From positions 100,284-164,283 of the forward strand of contig JH720338.1 in the NCBI GenBank assembly GCA_000231825.2: DNA of 64,000 bases. Reading direction: 5' to 3'. The DNA is from Tetrahymena elliotti 4EA. Its lineage: Eukaryota > Ciliophora > Oligohymenophorea > Hymenostomatida > Tetrahymenidae. The notes under the pieces are model-generated. The model made no database searches. It was not told where the DNA came from and saw only the letters and a program-made list of their open reading frames with translations. Of the stretch, positions 25,729 through 38,814 are shown in pieces; positions within the stretch are counted from its first letter, which is position 1, and the number at the start of each line of letters is the position of its first letter. The translations under genes were made by a program, and so were the position numbers.

Positions 25729-28700
25729 ATGATCGATGATAAAGATAAAAAAGGAATAAGTAATAATAAATAGAAAAACAAACAAACATAAAAAATTAAA
25801 TTAAAAGACTTACCAAGAATTGAAAAGTATTAATAACCTCAATCATCAATTGGCACAGCAAGATAAACTGTCTTTATATTTATTTCCATATTTGAAATGA
25901 TTTCATTACAAAAGAGGGAAGATCCATACCTCTAAACTACCATTTAAAGTGAAAATGACATCAGCTCTTCTACCAATTAGTTTATTGAAAAGCTATTGAG
26001 CGATTAGGAGATTTCTTAGTCACTTGTAAATCCACAAGTAAAAAAGTAAGAATAATAAGGCAAGCAAATAACATAAGAATGCAAGTCTTTTGAGTAGTAA
26101 ACTAGAGACTAAGAAAATTAGAGCAATTCAATGTCTCCCATCAGAAATAATTTATCAAATGAAGATATTTATGGAAGATAAAACATATCTTCAAGCTGTA
26201 ATGAGCTTGTAATATCAGAAGAGTTTAGAAACTTTAAAAGAAAACAAGAATAGAATTCTTTTAGTGAGAAGATGGAGTTATGTAGGGAGAATTTTGCTTT
26301 AAGAAATTCTTCTCCATTAAGCTACTCTGATTAAATACCTTGCTCAAGAAAGTCAACTGCTTTAAGTCTTTATTCAAATTAAAGTGAATCATAGTAGAAT
26401 GTTGCAAATATAAATAGCAACTAGGAAAACGAAAAGAGTTCAGATAACTAAGAATAAGATCACTCTTTAAATAAATTAAAGAAGAATCTATTTGCTAATT
26501 CTACTAATTGTTTAAAGGATCATATAGAAATGGGAAACGACATATAGAGAGAACATTCATCTAATTAAGAAAATTTATTAAATGATTTCACTCAAAATGA
26601 GACTTAGATTTCTAATTCACCTAAGAATTCAAAGGAGAAAATTATTTTAATATAAAAGCCTTCTTTGCTTTAATCTTAAAGGGAAAATACTAATTAAAAA
26701 TCTAATACAAGTAATATATTTTAAATTAATTAATCTACTACAGAACTCTCTCACGTAATTCTCAATGAAACCAATGAAAATGCAAATAATATTGATACTT
26801 TGTAATAGAATTGTGATGCTGGTAGAGAGGTAGAAAAGTAGCTTTTCTAAAATTTCTAAAAAAATTTTAATTCTACTTTGGCAGACAAAAATAAGAGCTA
26901 GTAAAATTAATATTCAAGTTGTAATTTATCCGAAGATAGTTAAGAGAAAACAATTCATGAATAAGATCCAATTTAAGCACCACTAGGATATGACAATGAT
27001 CGTATATATATGGCATTCACCCTTTTGATGCACAGTAAAAGTTTTGCTTCTTAAATTTAATAGTAATAAAACACCCTCGATAGTGAATAAGGTGGCTTTT
27101 AATTCACTACCGAATAAATCATAGAAGAATTAAATCAATTAGATTTCTCTCAAATATAAGATGGATCCATGAAGCAGAGTATATTTAATGAACTCTACAA
27201 GAAACAACCAATAAATGAGTCAGAAAATACCATGAGTAAAATATTTAATAGTATTTAAAATAAATTAATAAAAGAATTATTTTAGGTGATGGTGACATAG
27301 AAAATGAACATCAAGATGAAATTGAAGAAGATGAATAATAATAAGATGAAATTATACTTTGCTCAGAAAAAAAGCAAGCTGGCTTGGAAGAGGAGGATAC
27401 TGGTGAATAATAATAAATTTTATTATTAGAATAAAAGAATGAAAAAGGAGTAGATAATTAAAATCTAAATCCTGTCTAAAGAAGCAATGATGTAAATGCT
27501 TTTTCCACAGTCAAAACAACATTATATGAATAGGAAAGAGATTAAGATTAAGGATGCAATTTGAATTAGAAACTCTATGATTTAAATGATAATAAATAAA
27601 AATAAGATTAACAAAGCTAAGATGCTTTGGATGTAATTAAAATAAGTTTAGAAAACCAAAATCAGTCATCTGAGGCTAAGCAAAAATAGGAAGAGAAGTA
27701 AAAAATAAATTTAGAGTAATCCAATAAGAAAGGATTTTAATTATCAGCCAGTCATCTTAATTCAGTAAATTATTTATTTTTTTGTTCATAAAAAGTAATA
27801 AACAACAATTAAATATGAAAATGGAATCAAAATGTTTGTTTTTTGAGTTCATTTCCTTGTTTAATTAAAAAGTTTATTTAAACAAAAAAGATTTTCTATA
27901 TTGAATTTTTGTACAAGATATTTTATTAACTAAATCTTTTTAAAACAAACTTATTAGAAAAGAGGTTTTCAGATAAGAGACACTATCAATCTTAATAAAT
28001 CGCTGTTAATTTAGCTCAAATAATCTGATTCTAAGATTATTGTGAATAATCAAATAACAAGCGATACAAAGTAGAGCAAATTTTCTTCTACTTAAATACT
28101 TTAAAACCAGCCTTAAAAATTAAATGAACAACAAGATAGTTTGCTTTAAGATTATTCATCAAATGAGGGTTTTATTTACTCGACACCCAATAAATCTAAG
28201 CCTTATGACTTTTCACAGACTAAAAATAGCTTTAAAAAGAGAAAATTAAATGAAATCTGCAAATATAAAAAAATATCTCCAAATAATTGCAACGCAGTAG
28301 AAGTTTTCACAAACTAATCAAATCCATGGGCTTACTAAAATTAAGCTGATTTAATTGTCAAATATAAGGCTGTATCTTCAAATCATAAGCAGTAAATTTA
28401 GGTAATTGACTTAAGGGCATTAAGAATGCAAGAAGAAGAGGAAGAAAATAATAAGCAAGTTGCTAAACTGTAATTAGATTAGCACATTATATCTGAAGTT
28501 GAAATACAAAATTCAAGCTCAACAAATGATAGAGTTAGAACTAAAATTCCTGTTAAGTGCTTCAGAAAGGTTGAAAAAAATACAGACTAGACTCAAGGAT
28601 AAAATAAATTAAAGTGTGATACATAATAAAATGAGAATTCAACAAATAGTATATATAGAATACACATTCCTAATATATAGAGTGGCAATTAGAAATAATT

Positions 28701-30657
28701 AATTATTAAGTTTGGGGATCAACCAGTCATCATCAATAAAATTCAAAACAAATAATCAACAGATCTTATTTAAAAACAATCAAAAAATTTAAAATAAATC
28801 AATAATAATAACTCATAATAATAAAATATAATGGAAGAATAAAATAATCATGGTGACTAACTCAAAAATATTATTTGTTTAACTCAAATTTTAGGTTTGA
28901 CTAACTCAGAATTATAATAGTAATTATCACCAAATTAGCTAAGATTGGAATAATCTACATAAGATTCTCCTTAAAATTTGGCTATTAATTTAGATAATAA
29001 CTTAATTCATAATAATGAGAATGACATCTAATAATCAATTTAACTCTTAAGCTAATTAGTATCATATAATCATAACATAATAGCAAGTTTCTAATCAGAA
29101 AAATCAAGTTAGCAGTCAAGCGTTATTTCTAAGATGGATTAAGAGAATGCTTAAAATGAATTAGATGATGTACTCAATAATTTGAAGGGTCACTAAAATT
29201 TATAATAAAACGAGAGATGCTTGGAAGAATATTTAAATTAATTGATTTCAGATTAAAATTTTGAGCAAAGCAAAATAATAAACAATAGCAGCAATAATAA
29301 CAGCAACAATAATAATAATAATAAGATCAATTTAAAAGATAAACAATAAATAATAATCAACAATTCGCAAATAAAAAATTAAAAAGAAAAGTAAAACTCA
29401 TCACCTTCCGAACAACATTCTATATCTTAAGAATTTAAATCATAAGAGAAATTTGATAAATTAAATTTAAGACATAGATCAAAAAGAATTATGGAAAGAA
29501 AACACAAGTAATCTCTTCAACAGTAATTACTCGAAGACAATTCTTAGCAGCCATTGAAAGATTGTGATAAAAATTATGAAAGTGTGCTTTAAAACGAAGA
29601 ATTTTCATAGCAAGCAGGTGGAGGTGGAGCTGGAGCTGGAGCTGGATGCAGTGAAGATAATAAACAGCTGCTATCAAATGAGTTGAGCGATTAATCGAAT
29701 TCACAACAATAAATGCAAAATAATTTAATTAATACAAAAATTAGAAATAAAATTGAAAAAAATTAAAAAAAAGTGAAAAACTCAAAAATTATTTATAGAG
29801 GGCCTGCTCCCTCTCCTAAAACAACTCATTTGGCTGAAATAATTATGCCAGAAAAATATGAATAATACCTCGCTCAAGTTGGAGGCATATCAAGAAGCGG
29901 TACGATGTGCTCTCAAACAACAACGACTCAGCCTCTCTTTCCATCCGTTCTTTCTAAATAAAATTCTAACTAAAGTTCTTTCTCTGTGAACGAAGAAGAT
30001 TTATAATAAAAATAATATGATTAATAGTAGTAGTTACAACAGCAATAATAATTTCAATCAAAGGCTTAGAAAAAAGCTGCTTTAAAAAGGAAGAATAAAT
30101 TAACTTAAAATATTGAATAAGTTTTCTATGACGATGATGAAGAAAGTGGATTACAATCCAAATCTAAAAGAAAATTGACTAAAAATACTGACGAAAACCA
30201 AGAAGATCAAATCGAAGATGAAAGCAGTGCTGGCTCTGCTGAATAATTTGCTAAATGCTCTGATGGTAGCTAGTCCAAGAATAAATTTGATACCAAAAAT
30301 CTTGTTAAAAACTTTTTAAATCAATTTTTAACCTTTGTCTAATCCGATGAAGAAGAATAATCAATTATGGAGCTTGTGGGCATTAGTAACGCAGCCGAAT
30401 TTAATGAATACAAGGACATTCTTAAGCAGTTCTTTAAGAATAAAAAATTTAATAGAGCTCTCCTAAAAGAGTTCGTTTTCATAGTGGGATACAGAAAATT
30501 GTTCTTGTATTTCCTTTAAAATAAAGCGCATAATTGGATCATGTCAGGCAGAATGAAAGATAAAGCATCTCACTTAAGAGCACTCTAGAATTTCATTTAT
30601 ATATGTCAAAATTTCTCAGAAATAAAATCATGGAGATTCAGATACAATTTCGTCTGA
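25729..30657 (+). CDS. Large N/Q-rich protein with conserved C-terminal helical domain
   Basis: Three exons (25729-27235, 27286-27764, 27958-30657) encode about 1561 residues and end in TGA. Introns are 50 and 193 nt, with phases 1 and 0. A further 45-nt in-frame intron near 25870-25915 is possible. Most of the protein is Asn/Gln/Ser-rich with acidic patches; much of the glutamine is written as TAA or TAG. A glycine-alanine run (G-G-G-G-A-G-A-G-A-G) lies near 29620-29645. The last about 115 residues differ: they are well ordered and rich in Phe, Leu and Lys (N-L-V-K-N-F-L-N-Q-F-L, N-R-A-L-L-K-E-F, Y-R-K-L-F-L-Y-F-L). This kind of C-terminus recurs in other ciliate low-complexity proteins. That half-domain is probably a folded interaction module and the rest disordered. 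Function unknown. Confidence 0.75.
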
Positions 30658-31846
30658 GACATTATTGTACTTTTTCATAATTGAATGAATGACCTTATAT
30701 GATCCCTTAATTTTCAATATATAAAATAAATTTGCAGTATGGATGGATGGATAGATAGATAGATAGATTGATTGATAGATAAATATACAAATCTGTCTTC
30801 GCTATCTACAAAATTAATTAATCACAAACAAAAAATATTTCAATACATAAATTACCCTTTTAAATAATAGTTAGAGCTATAATAAAAAATAAAAATAAGC
30901 AAATAATTCAATCAATCAATAAATCAATGATAATAGTTAGTTTAATCAAAATTAAATCTATCAAACAAATATATAGACTATTAATCAATCTAATAATAAA
31001 TCCAAATGAATAATTAATACTCCTTACCTCTCATACTTTCTTTTGTAAATCAAAAAAAAACTCAGATTATTAAGAAAGATGCTAAAACTTGTTTGTTGTT
31101 TGCTTATCTATTTGCTAAAGGAGAGAATTCAGAAATTTAAAGAGGAAGCTAAGCATTTTATAAATACCCATTCAAATAATTTTGTTTTTAATAGAGATTA
31201 ATATATTAATAATATGTGTCGTCTACTAAATATTAATCAACAACTAACTAATTAATTAGCTAACTAAATACTTTTGCTTTTAATTCATTTTCAATCATTT
31301 TCAAATAAGCCAACCATATCTAAAATTATCAATTTATGTTCTATTTTTTATTTATGTTTGCACTCTATTTTTTCAAAAAAAAACTTCTTTCTCAAATTCA
31401 ACTAAAATTTCTTTTTAAATTATTTCTACTAAAGTTTTCCTACTTCTTCTTTTATTTAAACAAACAGCTAAATGAATTTTCTTTTAATTTCATGTTTAAA
31501 AAAGTAATTATAGTTATTAGTTAGTTAGATAGATTATTAATAATTTATTTAGTCTCTCTTATTCTGCCTACTTTTTTGTTTGAATTTCTCAATTTTTTAT
31601 TTAAACCTAGTAATTAATAATCAAAAAAATATACTTCAAATTACATTCAAAATTGCATGTTTATTTCTTAACAATTAAAAATTTGTTATTTATTTATTTG
31701 TTGGTTTTAACATTATAAATAATTATAAAAAATTCAAGTAATTTAATCTATTAATTTAGTTAGTTAATTATTCAAAGAATTTAGTTGAATTAAAAAACCA
31801 AAGTAGAAAAAATCTCAAACATACTCTTTTAGTCTTTTCATATAAA
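30658..31846. other. Intergenic region with GGAT/GATA microsatellites
   Basis: About 1.2 kb. A compound (GGAT)n(AGAT)n tract runs at about 30740-30782. The open frame at 31336-31524 is Phe-rich and looks like chance. The casein kinase promoter should lie in the last few hundred bases. Confidence 0.4.
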
Positions 31847-33833
31847 ATGTCTGACCTTAAAGACACAAAAATCAATGGAAAATTTCTCATTGGTTAAAAA
31901 CTTGGTTCAGGTTCTTTTGGTGATATCTATTTAGGTAAATTCACATTATTCTAAACTAGTATTTTGCTACATTATTTTATATCTTATCAATAAAGCCACT
32001 AACACAGAAACAAAAGAAATTGTTGCAGTCAAGCTTGTAATTATTGAAATTAGAAAAACTAAGCAGGTCATAACAAAGCATTTTTTTATAAAAAAAGGAA
32101 GATAGCAAATCCAAACACCCTTAGCTTCTTTTTGAAGCCAAGATAATGAAGGCTTTATAAGATAGAGGTAATTAATTGACTTCAAAATAATTCAAATAAA
32201 TTTCCAAATAAAAAATAAATAGTTGGTATACCTAAATTGTATTGGTTTGGCCAAGAAGCAGGATGTAATGTTATGGTACTTGATCTTCTTGGCCCATCTC
32301 TTGAAGATTTGTTCAATTTGTGCAAAAGAAAATTTTCTTTGAAAACAACTATTATGATATGCGATTAAATGGTAAAAAATTTTAAGTTTAATGTTTAACA
32401 TGAGCTAGTACTCTTTAAATTTTAAACCACAATAAATGTAATTAAGTATTAATAATTCAAAAAAAATAGATTCAAAGAGTTGAAAGCGTTCATTATAAAA
32501 GTTACATTCATAGAGATATCAAGCCTGATAACTTTCTGATAGGTCTTGGTAAAAAATCAAATACTATTTATGTAATTGATTATGGTCTTGGTAAAAAATT
32601 CAGAGATTCTAAAACCCATCAGCATATTCCTTATCGTGAAAATAAAAATTTGACTGGTACAGCTCGTTATGCATCTATTAATGCTCACTTGGGTATTGAA
32701 TAATCTAGAAGAGATGATCTAGAAGCTATTGGTTATGTCTTAGTTTATTTCTTAAAAGGTTATCTTCCATGGTAGGGTATCAAAGCAAATAACAAGCAAG
32801 AAAAATACAACAAAATTATGGAAAAGAAGATGTCTACTCCTGTTGAAATATTATGCAAAGGATTGCCAAGTAACAAAAATCCTCATTTATATTATATTTT
32901 TAGTTGAACATTCAAAATTTAATAAAAAACATTTAGAAATGATTTTTAATAAATAAAATAAATAGTTGAATTTTCCACTTATTTGAATTATTGCCGTTCT
33001 CTCAGATTCGAAGATAAACCAGATTATTTGTATTTACGTAAAATGTTTAAAGAACTCTTCTATCGTGAAAATTATGAATGGGACTACATATACGATTGGT
33101 GTCTTCCTATTGGTGTAAAACATAGCTTTATTATGTAAAGAATGAACCATATTAAATTGAAATTTTAAAAATGAATAGGGTGAAAAAATAACAAGTTATT
33201 CAAACGGTAAAATCTCTATAACAATTAATACAAACCCTCCATCTGCATAAAATCCTCCAGTCACTCTCCACATCAGTAATATCATGATCCATTCAATAGA
33301 TTATATTTCATTTTAATTTTAATGATATTCTTTCATTTTAAATATATCTTGTTTATCATTTTATAGATGAAAATGTGATGAGCAAAGGAGATGATAAGTT
33401 TATTAAGAGTGAGTACATGAAGGACAAGGTAGATTAGCTTTAAGGATTAGATAGTTAGGATAAAAATGAAGTTTAATAGGATAACTTGAAGGTAGATAAT
33501 AATCCAATTAAAGATCATAAAGAAGAAGATGGTAATAATTTAAGTGCAGAAAATAAGAATAATGTTTCTAATCCTCCTTCTGAAGGAAATCAATATGGAG
33601 CAATAGATTTAGGTGAAGTAAAGGTAGACTTGAATCAAACACCTTCTTAAGGAGCTATAGATTATGGTGCTACTCCAGGTTATGACCTTAGTGGAGCATA
33701 TGCACCTTATGGAGATTATGGAAATGCTTTCTAAACTCCTTAATATGAGTATAATAATACTGAAAATAACAATGTCAGCAATTAAAATATTGAAAACGAC
33801 GGCAAAGACACCGTTTTTAATATGAATAATTGA
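31847..33833 (+). CDS. Casein kinase 1-type Ser/Thr kinase
   Basis: Eight exons (31847-31934, 31996-32036, 32098-32167, 32223-32371, 32470-32869, 32966-33114, 33179-33275, 33367-33833) give 486 residues with all phases agreeing. Kinase landmarks: [10 protein letters not shown] (about 19-28), V-A-V-K-L with the catalytic lysine (about 42), [18 protein letters not shown], and the CK1 signature [21 protein letters not shown]. Past that come P-W-Q-G and the C-lobe [10 protein letters not shown]. The metal-binding triplet reads D-Y-G instead of D-F-G. After about residue 300 a non-conserved tail follows: first polar, then acidic, then Gly/Tyr-rich with G-A-I-D repeats. The tail may set localisation. 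It is probably an active, soluble kinase. The 3' end of the gene is duplicated just downstream. Confidence 0.9.
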
Positions 33834-34580
33834 ACATAAATAGAATTAATCATGAAATTAATTAAAAAATAATAATAAAATATAATAATCTTATAAATAA
33901 ATGTTTATTGAACAAAAATATAAATAAATACTAAAACAGTTCTACATATTTTTATAATTTGTGCTTGATTGTGTCTTATAAAAATATCTTTTGGTTATTT
34001 ATTTATTAAGTCTATTTGCATTATTAAAGTAGTTTCTGCTAAACAACTTGTATTTTTCAACTAACTTTATGATTTTGTGTTACTTTTTGAACTTCAAATT
34101 AAATACATGTAACTTTTTTAAACTATATAATTTCTTTTTAGCTATAAGTATAATAATACCAAAAATAGCAATGTCAGCAATTAAAATATTGAAAACGATG
34201 GTAAAGACACAGTTTTTAGTATGAATAATTGAATATAAATAGTATTAATTAAATAATAATAATAATAAAATATAGTGATCTTTTTAATAAATGTTTATTG
34301 AACAAAGATATAAATAAATACTAAAACAGGAGTATATATTTTTATAATTTGTGTCTGATTCTATCTTATAAAAATATCTTTTGGCTATTTATTAAGTTTT
34401 ATTTATGCTATTAAAGCAGTATCTGCTTAATAACTTATTATAAAATCAAGAATTATATTACAAGACCACTAGGTTTTTAAAATTAGTTGTTAAATACTTT
34501 TTTGCAACTTTATGATTTTGCGTGACTTTGATCTTAAATTTAAATACATGTAAATTTTTTAAACTCTATAATCTCTATAC
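33748..34580 (+). repeat. Tandem duplication of the CK1 3' end (period about 399 bp)
   Basis: Sequence from 33748 (the last 29 codons of the CK1 gene, its TGA and about 330 bp of 3' sequence) recurs from 34147. In the second copy the 29 codons and stop are kept in frame with no indel; eight codons differ, four of them silently. The non-coding part has indels. A TTTCTTTTTAG tract, a good 3' splice site, lies directly in front of the second coding copy. It could therefore serve as an alternative last exon. Confidence 0.75.
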
Positions 34581-37120
34581 TAATTCTAGCTAATCTAGAA
34601 ATTAATCAAAAGGATTGTACCTAAAGTTAATGTTAAAATAATTTAATTCTTTCTTTCTTTCTATCCAATTTTATTTTTTAATTTAATTTGTTAAATTTAC
34701 GAAAAATCTAAAGACAGGTAATTTAGATTTATGAGCTTTGAAATGGAACCAACTAGTGAATGTATTTCTATTATATTGTTGGAGCTAAAATACATTAAAA
34801 GTTTTTATGATTATTTTAGTCTGAAATATTGAATTATAACTACCACAAAGAAAGTGACAGCTTAGTAAGTTAAATATTCTTTTCAATTTATCTTATGGAT
34901 TAACAACCAGCATCGAGAATATTATTTACACTTTTTTTACAAATTGAATTGCAAATAAATAAAAAAATTTAATAAAGTAGTTAAGATTACTCTAAAGTTA
35001 AGTCAAAATAGATTAGACTCTTAGAATTATTTACAGATTTTAATAGTTTATCAATTCCATCATATTTAATGCAATTGAAACTATTTTAAAAATTTTTAAT
35101 ATTAAAAATATTCTCTTAATTTTTACGAAAAATCTAGTTTTAAAGATTTCAAGCTAGGTAAAATTTCAGCTAGCACCCCTATTCTTTCTGCAGATTTAGA
35201 TTATAATTTATTTATACTAGATAAAAGAAGCATTTTTAATTGCATTTTTATTATTGAATCCAAAAAAATTTTACTATAACTCTAGAAAAAGGCTTTCCAA
35301 ATTTTTAAATGAACTGATATTTTTACAAATATGATCAATACCTTCATGATCAAAGTCATTAGATCTAATTTAGTTTTAAAAAAAATTCATTATTTTTAAC
35401 TAAAAAAAGATATTAAATACCCTAAACATATTTCTAATTATTTTAAATTTTTTAAATTTGATAGACATTTCCCAATTTTTATTAGATCTGAGTTTTCTAA
35501 TGAAAGTCTCCTACAAAATATTTAAAAATAATTAAACTCTTGAATATATTTTTGATTATTTACTATAAAATAAGGCTTAGTTTTTAAATCTATGAAGACT
35601 TACCAAAAGAATTATTCAAAAGGTCTAAATAATTTAAAAAATTTCGGCTCCTAATTTAAAATTTAAAAATATTTATCATTTTGAAAATAAATGAAAAATT
35701 AAAATAAATACTCAAAAGAAATAAAATATCCATTTATCTACTAATATTAAACTATTTTCTAAGATATTTCTTCCATTTTTTACTTGATTGTTGCTTTTGT
35801 ATCACTTAATTTTTAAAATTTAAACATTTATTTTCAAAGCAAAGAATAAATAAATTTAAATTTTTAAATATTTTTACTTGATGACTAATGAAATAGATAT
35901 TCTATGCAAAGAGAATTATGGATCTTTTATTAAAAACTGTTTAAGCACATACTTTTCTTTGTTTGTGAATAAATTACAAAATTCGAATTTGAAACTATCT
36001 GATAAGTACATATCACGAGTTGTTGAATTTTAATGGCAATTACCCATTAGCTATTAAATATTTAATATAAAAATAAGTTAAATTAAATTATGGCATGTCT
36101 TAATAACTCAATACCTTTTTATTTTAAATTTATTTCTCTTGATTTTTCTAGTTTTCTTTTTATGTTTTTCAATCTTTTTTCTTTTTTTACTTTTAAATCA
36201 AAAATATTTCTTTATTTTTTTAAATAAAATTTAATTATTTTTTCTAAATCAAAAACAGTTAAATAACGGAGGAATCTCCTCTTCTATTTTTTTATGCCTT
36301 CAAATTAATAATCATAATAAATACTTTTTCTACTTCAAAATAAATAATTAACTTTTGAGTTATTTTGAGTTTAAAATTTATGAGAAATTAGTTTTGAATC
36401 ATTGCTATCTATTCACAATTTACATCATCAATTTCAATCTCTTCTTAATTTATTTATTTTACATCTGATTCATTCTTTCCTACATACAAAAATAAAAAAT
36501 ATTATTTTAAATAGAATTGAACTCTTTATTTCAGAAATAAATATTTGCCTAAAATATTTACATAATCATTCATGAAAACAAACTTTTTATTGTTTTTAAA
36601 GGTTATTTTAATATAATTTATTTATTAGCTAACATTTTCAAACTTAATTTAAAAATTATTTTTTTTAAATCTCATCCAAATATTTATTTCTTTAAAATTT
36701 TATCTTGTTATTAAAGTAAAGGTTTTAGTTTGAATAAAGATATGTGGATGGAATTTAGTGCCATCTAGTTTTTTTTAAAAAGTTTTAACATTTTATTAAA
36801 ATTATCTAATCAAACAAATTAATTGAAATAATAATATATTTTTAAATAATAGTATCAAAAATAGTTTTTTAATGATTTTGTCTTTATAATATTTTAAATT
36901 ATATTATTAATATATGTAAAATAATAAATTTTGATCATTTTTGTATTCATATTAATATAAAAAATTAGATTATTGAATAGATTTTCTAAGGAATAGCCAC
37001 ATTAATTTTCTGAAAAAAAGAATTATTTGGCTTTAATATTATTTGAGATATTGTTTAAAAAATTTAGAAATTTATAATTAATTAGCTAAAGACATAAAAT
37101 ATCATTTAGAGTTTTAAAGT
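34581..37120. other. AT-rich intergenic region
   Basis: About 2.5 kb with no conserved coding block on either strand. Short repeated phrases such as TTACGAAAAATCTA occur near 34697 and 35121, hinting at old local duplication. Confidence 0.4.
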
Positions 37121-37684
37121 ATGGAGTAGTTATAAAAGTAGCAAGGATTAATATCTTGGTATTACTTCAGCAGTTAAAAGACATGGGTTCCTTACAGCGA
37201 TAATATATAAATGTGCTTAGAAGATTGCTTTTAAAAATATACTAGTAATAATTAATCTAATCCTACAGTTTAGTGCCTTATCAATAATAAGAATTACATA
37301 CTTGATGTTAAAGATAACTCATAGAAGAATAAAAAGACTGGAACTACAAGAAAGATAATTCGTATTGCTGATGATGATAAATAAAACTTTGAACAACTAA
37401 ACCAATCTATTTAGAATTAGTTATAAAATTAATAAAAGTTAAAAAATCAAAATTAATGGTAGTTTTAAGGAGATTAAGGTTGGACAAGTTATGATGAAAC
37501 AAGCTAAAAAGAGTTAAACAAAAAATATAATTTATATAAATCTTCTGCAAATAATGAAAATTCAACATTCTAAATTTCAATTAGAAGCACTATCTATAAA
37601 ATTAACTTTTCAAATATGATTTAATAAAACACAAAGTATCAAACAATAAGATCAATCAGATTCCTTTAAAACGCTGATCAGTGA
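37121..37684 (+). CDS. Small protein with two WWE domains
   Basis: One exon of 188 codons including TGA, starting at ATG 37121. WWE domains bind ADP-ribose or poly(ADP-ribose) and normally sit next to ubiquitin ligase or PARP domains. The first spans about residues 13-82: W13-Y-Y-F, W22-x-P-Y, then C-L-E-D, Y-I-L-D-V and the G-T-T-R-K-I-I-R-I ending that matches the family's T-G-x-x-R-x-I-R. The second spans about 113-182: W113-Q-F, W121-T-S-Y, E-L-N, Y-K-I-N-F-x-x-M-I-Q-Q-N-T, then R-S-I-R-F. The paired arrangement recalls the N-terminus of Deltex, but there is no RING or Deltex C-terminal domain and the frame stops right after the second module. Linker residues 85-112 are Gln/Asn-rich. It could be a stand-alone ADP-ribose reader. 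Confidence 0.75.
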
Positions 37685-38536
37685 AATACAAATCAATAAG
37701 TACTTTTTAAGTCTAATCAATATATTTTTCTATATCAATTTCTAATTTACACTTTAAAACAAGCATCTATATATTATTTCTACATAAATACATTTATTTT
37801 TTGAGCGTTTGTTGTTTTAATAATATTAAAATAAATATTTACTAATAATTCGATTATTCTTTCTAATCATAAGGTTTATATTATTTGTTCTAAATATCTA
37901 CTTTATATAATATTTCTTTTAAAAATTAAATCATTTTTTTTCAAATTTACCTAATAAATTAATTAAAAACACTTTAATCAATTATACCTGTTAAAACTGT
38001 ATGTAGCCGAATAGGCAGTACCCTAGAGTACTATATATATATATATATATAAATTAATTAATACTCTTAAAATATTATCTTCTCAAATCATAAAATATCT
38101 ATCTTATTTTATTTAATGTTAAAACTTTTGGCTAGATATTTATTTTATTTATGCTGCTTACTTAACATGTGTTCTTAAACAACAAAAAAATACACTATTT
38201 TATGTTTTTAATAATTTATTTATTTGAGATCATTTTTTTTAATTTGAGAACAAAGGAAATTTGATTGTAATTAAAATCAATTTTTCAAATTTTCAAAACA
38301 TTTAATAAAATAATTAAACTAAGAATAATGAATAATAACTCATTTTTTTAAACAAGAATCTATTGATTAATAGGAGTTGATTTATTATTAAAGAAAGTTA
38401 TAAATCCTTAAGATTATTAGTTTTCAGTTTATTTTTTTATACAAAAATAAATAAGAAAATTCTGAGTTTATAAAATCTTTGTTTGAAGATAAAATCAATT
38501 TAAAAAATTAGAATTGAATGATAAAATAAGAAATAA
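37685..38536. other. AT-rich spacer with (TA)n tract
   Basis: About 850 bp. A (TA)n run of about 22 bp lies at 38031-38053, in front of the DRC9 locus. No gene seen. Confidence 0.45.
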
Positions 38537-38814
38537 TGGATAATATTTATTTTGTTTTTTTGAAATAAGAGCTGATTGGATTAAGTGATTATAAAAGAAA
38601 CTGCTTGAGCTATATCTTTGATAATTAATAAAAAGGAAATTAGAGTTATATTTGAAATTTATATAACAAATAAATAAAATATCAGTTTAAGGCAAATAAT
38701 TAAAAATAGTCTTCAACTTAAGAGGTATTTATTAAGTTAGAGATTTAGGATTCTGAAAAGTAAAAGGTTTTATTTGAGCTATCAGAGATTAATTGATTCT
38801 GTAAAATTGTTAAT
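38537..38814 (+). other. Coding-like leader in front of DRC9
   Basis: An ATG at 38537 opens a frame reading M-D-N-I-Y-F-V-F-L-K-Q-E-L-I-G-L-S-D-Y-K-R-N-C and running to a TGA near 38655. The same frame continues beyond that TGA with another ordinary-looking stretch (V-F-I-K-L-E-I-Q-D-S-E-K-Q-K-V-L-F-E-L-S) up to a second TGA near 38793. Neither part joins cleanly to the DRC9 exon. It may be 5' exons with an intron I could not place, a small separate gene, or a decayed one. Confidence 0.3.

Noticed and set aside
29489..29704. Minus-strand open frame rich in His/Leu
   Set aside because: It is the reverse of the Gln and Gly/Ala-rich part of the large plus-strand gene.
31967..32401. Two minus-strand open frames
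   Set aside because: They are antisense to casein kinase 1 exons and introns.
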